Shown in pieces: positions 63,268 through 64,000 of a stretch of DNA of 64,000 bases. Every line of letters starts with the position of its first letter. Position 1 is the first letter of the stretch. Where the stretch lies: assembly GCF_009663685.2 (NCBI RefSeq), contig NZ_RCOG02000012.1, forward strand, positions 62,846 through 126,845, given 5' to 3'. The position numbers were made by a program, and so were the translations under genes. The notes beneath the pieces were generated by a model. It searched no databases. It worked only from the letters and a program-made list of their open reading frames with translations, and had not been told where the DNA came from. Origin of the DNA: Cupriavidus sp. U2 (GTDB taxonomy: Bacteria; Pseudomonadota; Gammaproteobacteria; Burkholderiales; Burkholderiaceae).

Positions 63268-64000
63268 ATGCCCGACCCTGCACCTGCGCCCCTGGCGCTT
63301 GCCATCACCACCGGCGAACCCGCCGGCATCGGCCCCGACATCACGATCGGGGCCCTGCTGCAGCTTGGCGGCGCGGCCAATGGCATGGGCCATGGCGCGT
63401 ACCGGTTCCATGTGATCGGCGACGCGCGCCTGCTGGCGCGGCGCGCCCAGGCGCTGGGCGTGGCGCATGCGTGGCAGCGCCGGCTGGCCGATGGCGACGT
63501 GGTGGTCGAGGATGTGGCACTGGGCGTGGCCTGCGAGGCCGGCCAGCTCGATGCCCGCAATGGCCGCTACGTGCTGGCGCTGCTCGATGCCGCCATCGAC
63601 GGCCTGCAGGCCGGTCGCTTTGCGGCCATGATCACCGCGCCGGTGCAGAAAAGCACGATCAACGACGCCGGCGTGCCGTTCACCGGCCATACCGAATACC
63701 TGGCCGAACGCGCCGCGGTGCCGCGCGTGGTGATGATGCTGGCCGGCCCGCAGCCCGCGCATGACAACGCCATGCTGCGCGTGGCGCTGGCCACGACCCA
63801 TCTGCCGCTGCGCGCCGTGCCCGACGCGCTGACCATTCCGATGCTGCAGGAGACGCTGAAGATCGTCGACCACGATCTGCGGCGCCACTTCGGCATTGCC
63901 CGCCCCCGTATCCTGGTGACGGGGCTCAACCCGCATGCCGGCGAATCGGGGCATATGGGCCGCGAGGAAATCGACGTCATCGGCCCGGCGCTGGCGCTGG
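63268..64000 (+). CDS. pdxA: 4-hydroxythreonine-4-phosphate dehydrogenase, 3' end cut by the window edge
   Basis: PdxA oxidises 4-phosphohydroxy-L-threonine in pyridoxal phosphate synthesis. About 244 of roughly 335-345 residues are visible. ITTGEPAGIGPDI is the conserved start, ITAPVQKSTINDAGVPFTGHTEYLA holds the substrate-binding Lys and His, and GLNPHAGESGHMGREE is the later metal/substrate segment. It lies 17 bases after surA, the common lptD-surA-pdxA order. Confidence 0.95.
   Translation, partial: MPDPAPAPLALAITTGEPAGIGPDITIGALLQLGGAANGMGHGAYRFHVIGDARLLARRAQALGVAHAWQRRLADGDVVVEDVALGVACEAGQLDARNGRYVLALLDAAIDGLQAGRFAAMITAPVQKSTINDAGVPFTGHTEYLAERAAVPRVVMMLAGPQPAHDNAMLRVALATTHLPLRAVPDALTIPMLQETLKIVDHDLRRHFGIARPRILVTGLNPHAGESGHMGREEIDVIGPALAL

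Noticed and set aside
60479..63283. A very long open frame on the minus strand opposite lptD and surA.
   Set aside because: It is antisense to two unmistakable genes. Its His/Arg/Gln-rich composition is what the complement of GC-rich coding DNA yields. Similar frames opposite aspS, ttuC-pyrC and the fad block were rejected for the same reason.
1..64000. Search for CRISPR arrays, tRNA or rRNA genes, insertion sequences, prophage genes and attachment sites.
   Set aside because: None was seen: no regularly spaced direct repeats, no cloverleaf-like sequence, no transposase or integrase signature. RNase P RNA is the only established RNA gene.

Overview
The window is about 64 kb of GC-rich, gene-dense bacterial chromosome. 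Gene order and protein signatures point to a betaproteobacterium of the Burkholderiaceae, most likely Cupriavidus or a close Ralstonia relative, on the main chromosome. Supporting points are the blocks dusB-fis-purH-ruvC-ruvA-ruvB, rplM-rpsI, lptD-surA-pdxA and gltIJKL, and the absence of phage, transposase, tRNA, rRNA or CRISPR signals. The genus is inferred from family resemblance; no database search was run.

Layout. 1-6.0 kb: 3' part of aspS, a membrane-anchored coiled-coil protein, nudB, a YbhP-like phosphodiesterase, mobB (opposite strand) and clsB. 6.2-15.0 kb: a fatty-acid beta-oxidation block (TetR regulator, acyl-CoA dehydrogenase, fused HAD/enoyl-CoA hydratase, thiolase, DegV protein, enoyl-CoA hydratase) with a YciA-type thioesterase on the other strand. 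15.1-19.9 kb: an Atm1-type exporter, then an NMT1/ThiY-like ABC importer preceded by a very good sigma-54 promoter. 20-24.5 kb: a secreted protein, a DecR-like regulator with a cysteine-dioxygenase-family enzyme, a HypT-like LysR regulator and gdhA, with a perfect 21-base palindrome between the last two. 24.7-27.9 kb: gltIJKL, with an intrinsic terminator after gltI. 28.2-33.4 kb: YafJ-like amidotransferase, ttuC and ttuD (tartrate/glycerate metabolism), pyrC and a DUF3025 gene. 33.4-35.9 kb: RNase P RNA, an OsmC/YhfA protein, a candidate small RNA with an anti-Shine-Dalgarno loop, and rplM-rpsI. 36.1-43.8 kb: a coiled-coil membrane protein, a bactofilin, erpA, anmK, an M23 endopeptidase, tyrS, dtd, a PEBP protein and a histidine phosphatase. 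43.9-59.1 kb, all minus strand: yhhQ, two exported proteins, ruvB, ruvA, a GDPD lipoprotein, ruvC, purH, fis, dusB, ubiH, a small conserved gene, pepP, murU, azlD, azlC and amgK. 59.3-64 kb: lptD, surA and the 5' part of pdxA.

How genes work together. Envelope biology recurs: anmK, amgK and murU form most of the MurQ-independent MurNAc recycling route; a bactofilin and an M23 peptidase lie close together; lptD and surA build the outer membrane. Nitrogen supply is a second theme (gdhA, gltIJKL and a sigma-54-driven importer). Most of the window is core metabolism. The least explained items are the candidate sRNA at 34.6 kb, the sigma-54 promoter at 17.15 kb, the lysR-gdhA palindrome at 23.07 kb, and a five-copy CCCCTCTCCCGC hairpin repeat, four copies of which begin 10-22 bases after a stop codon.
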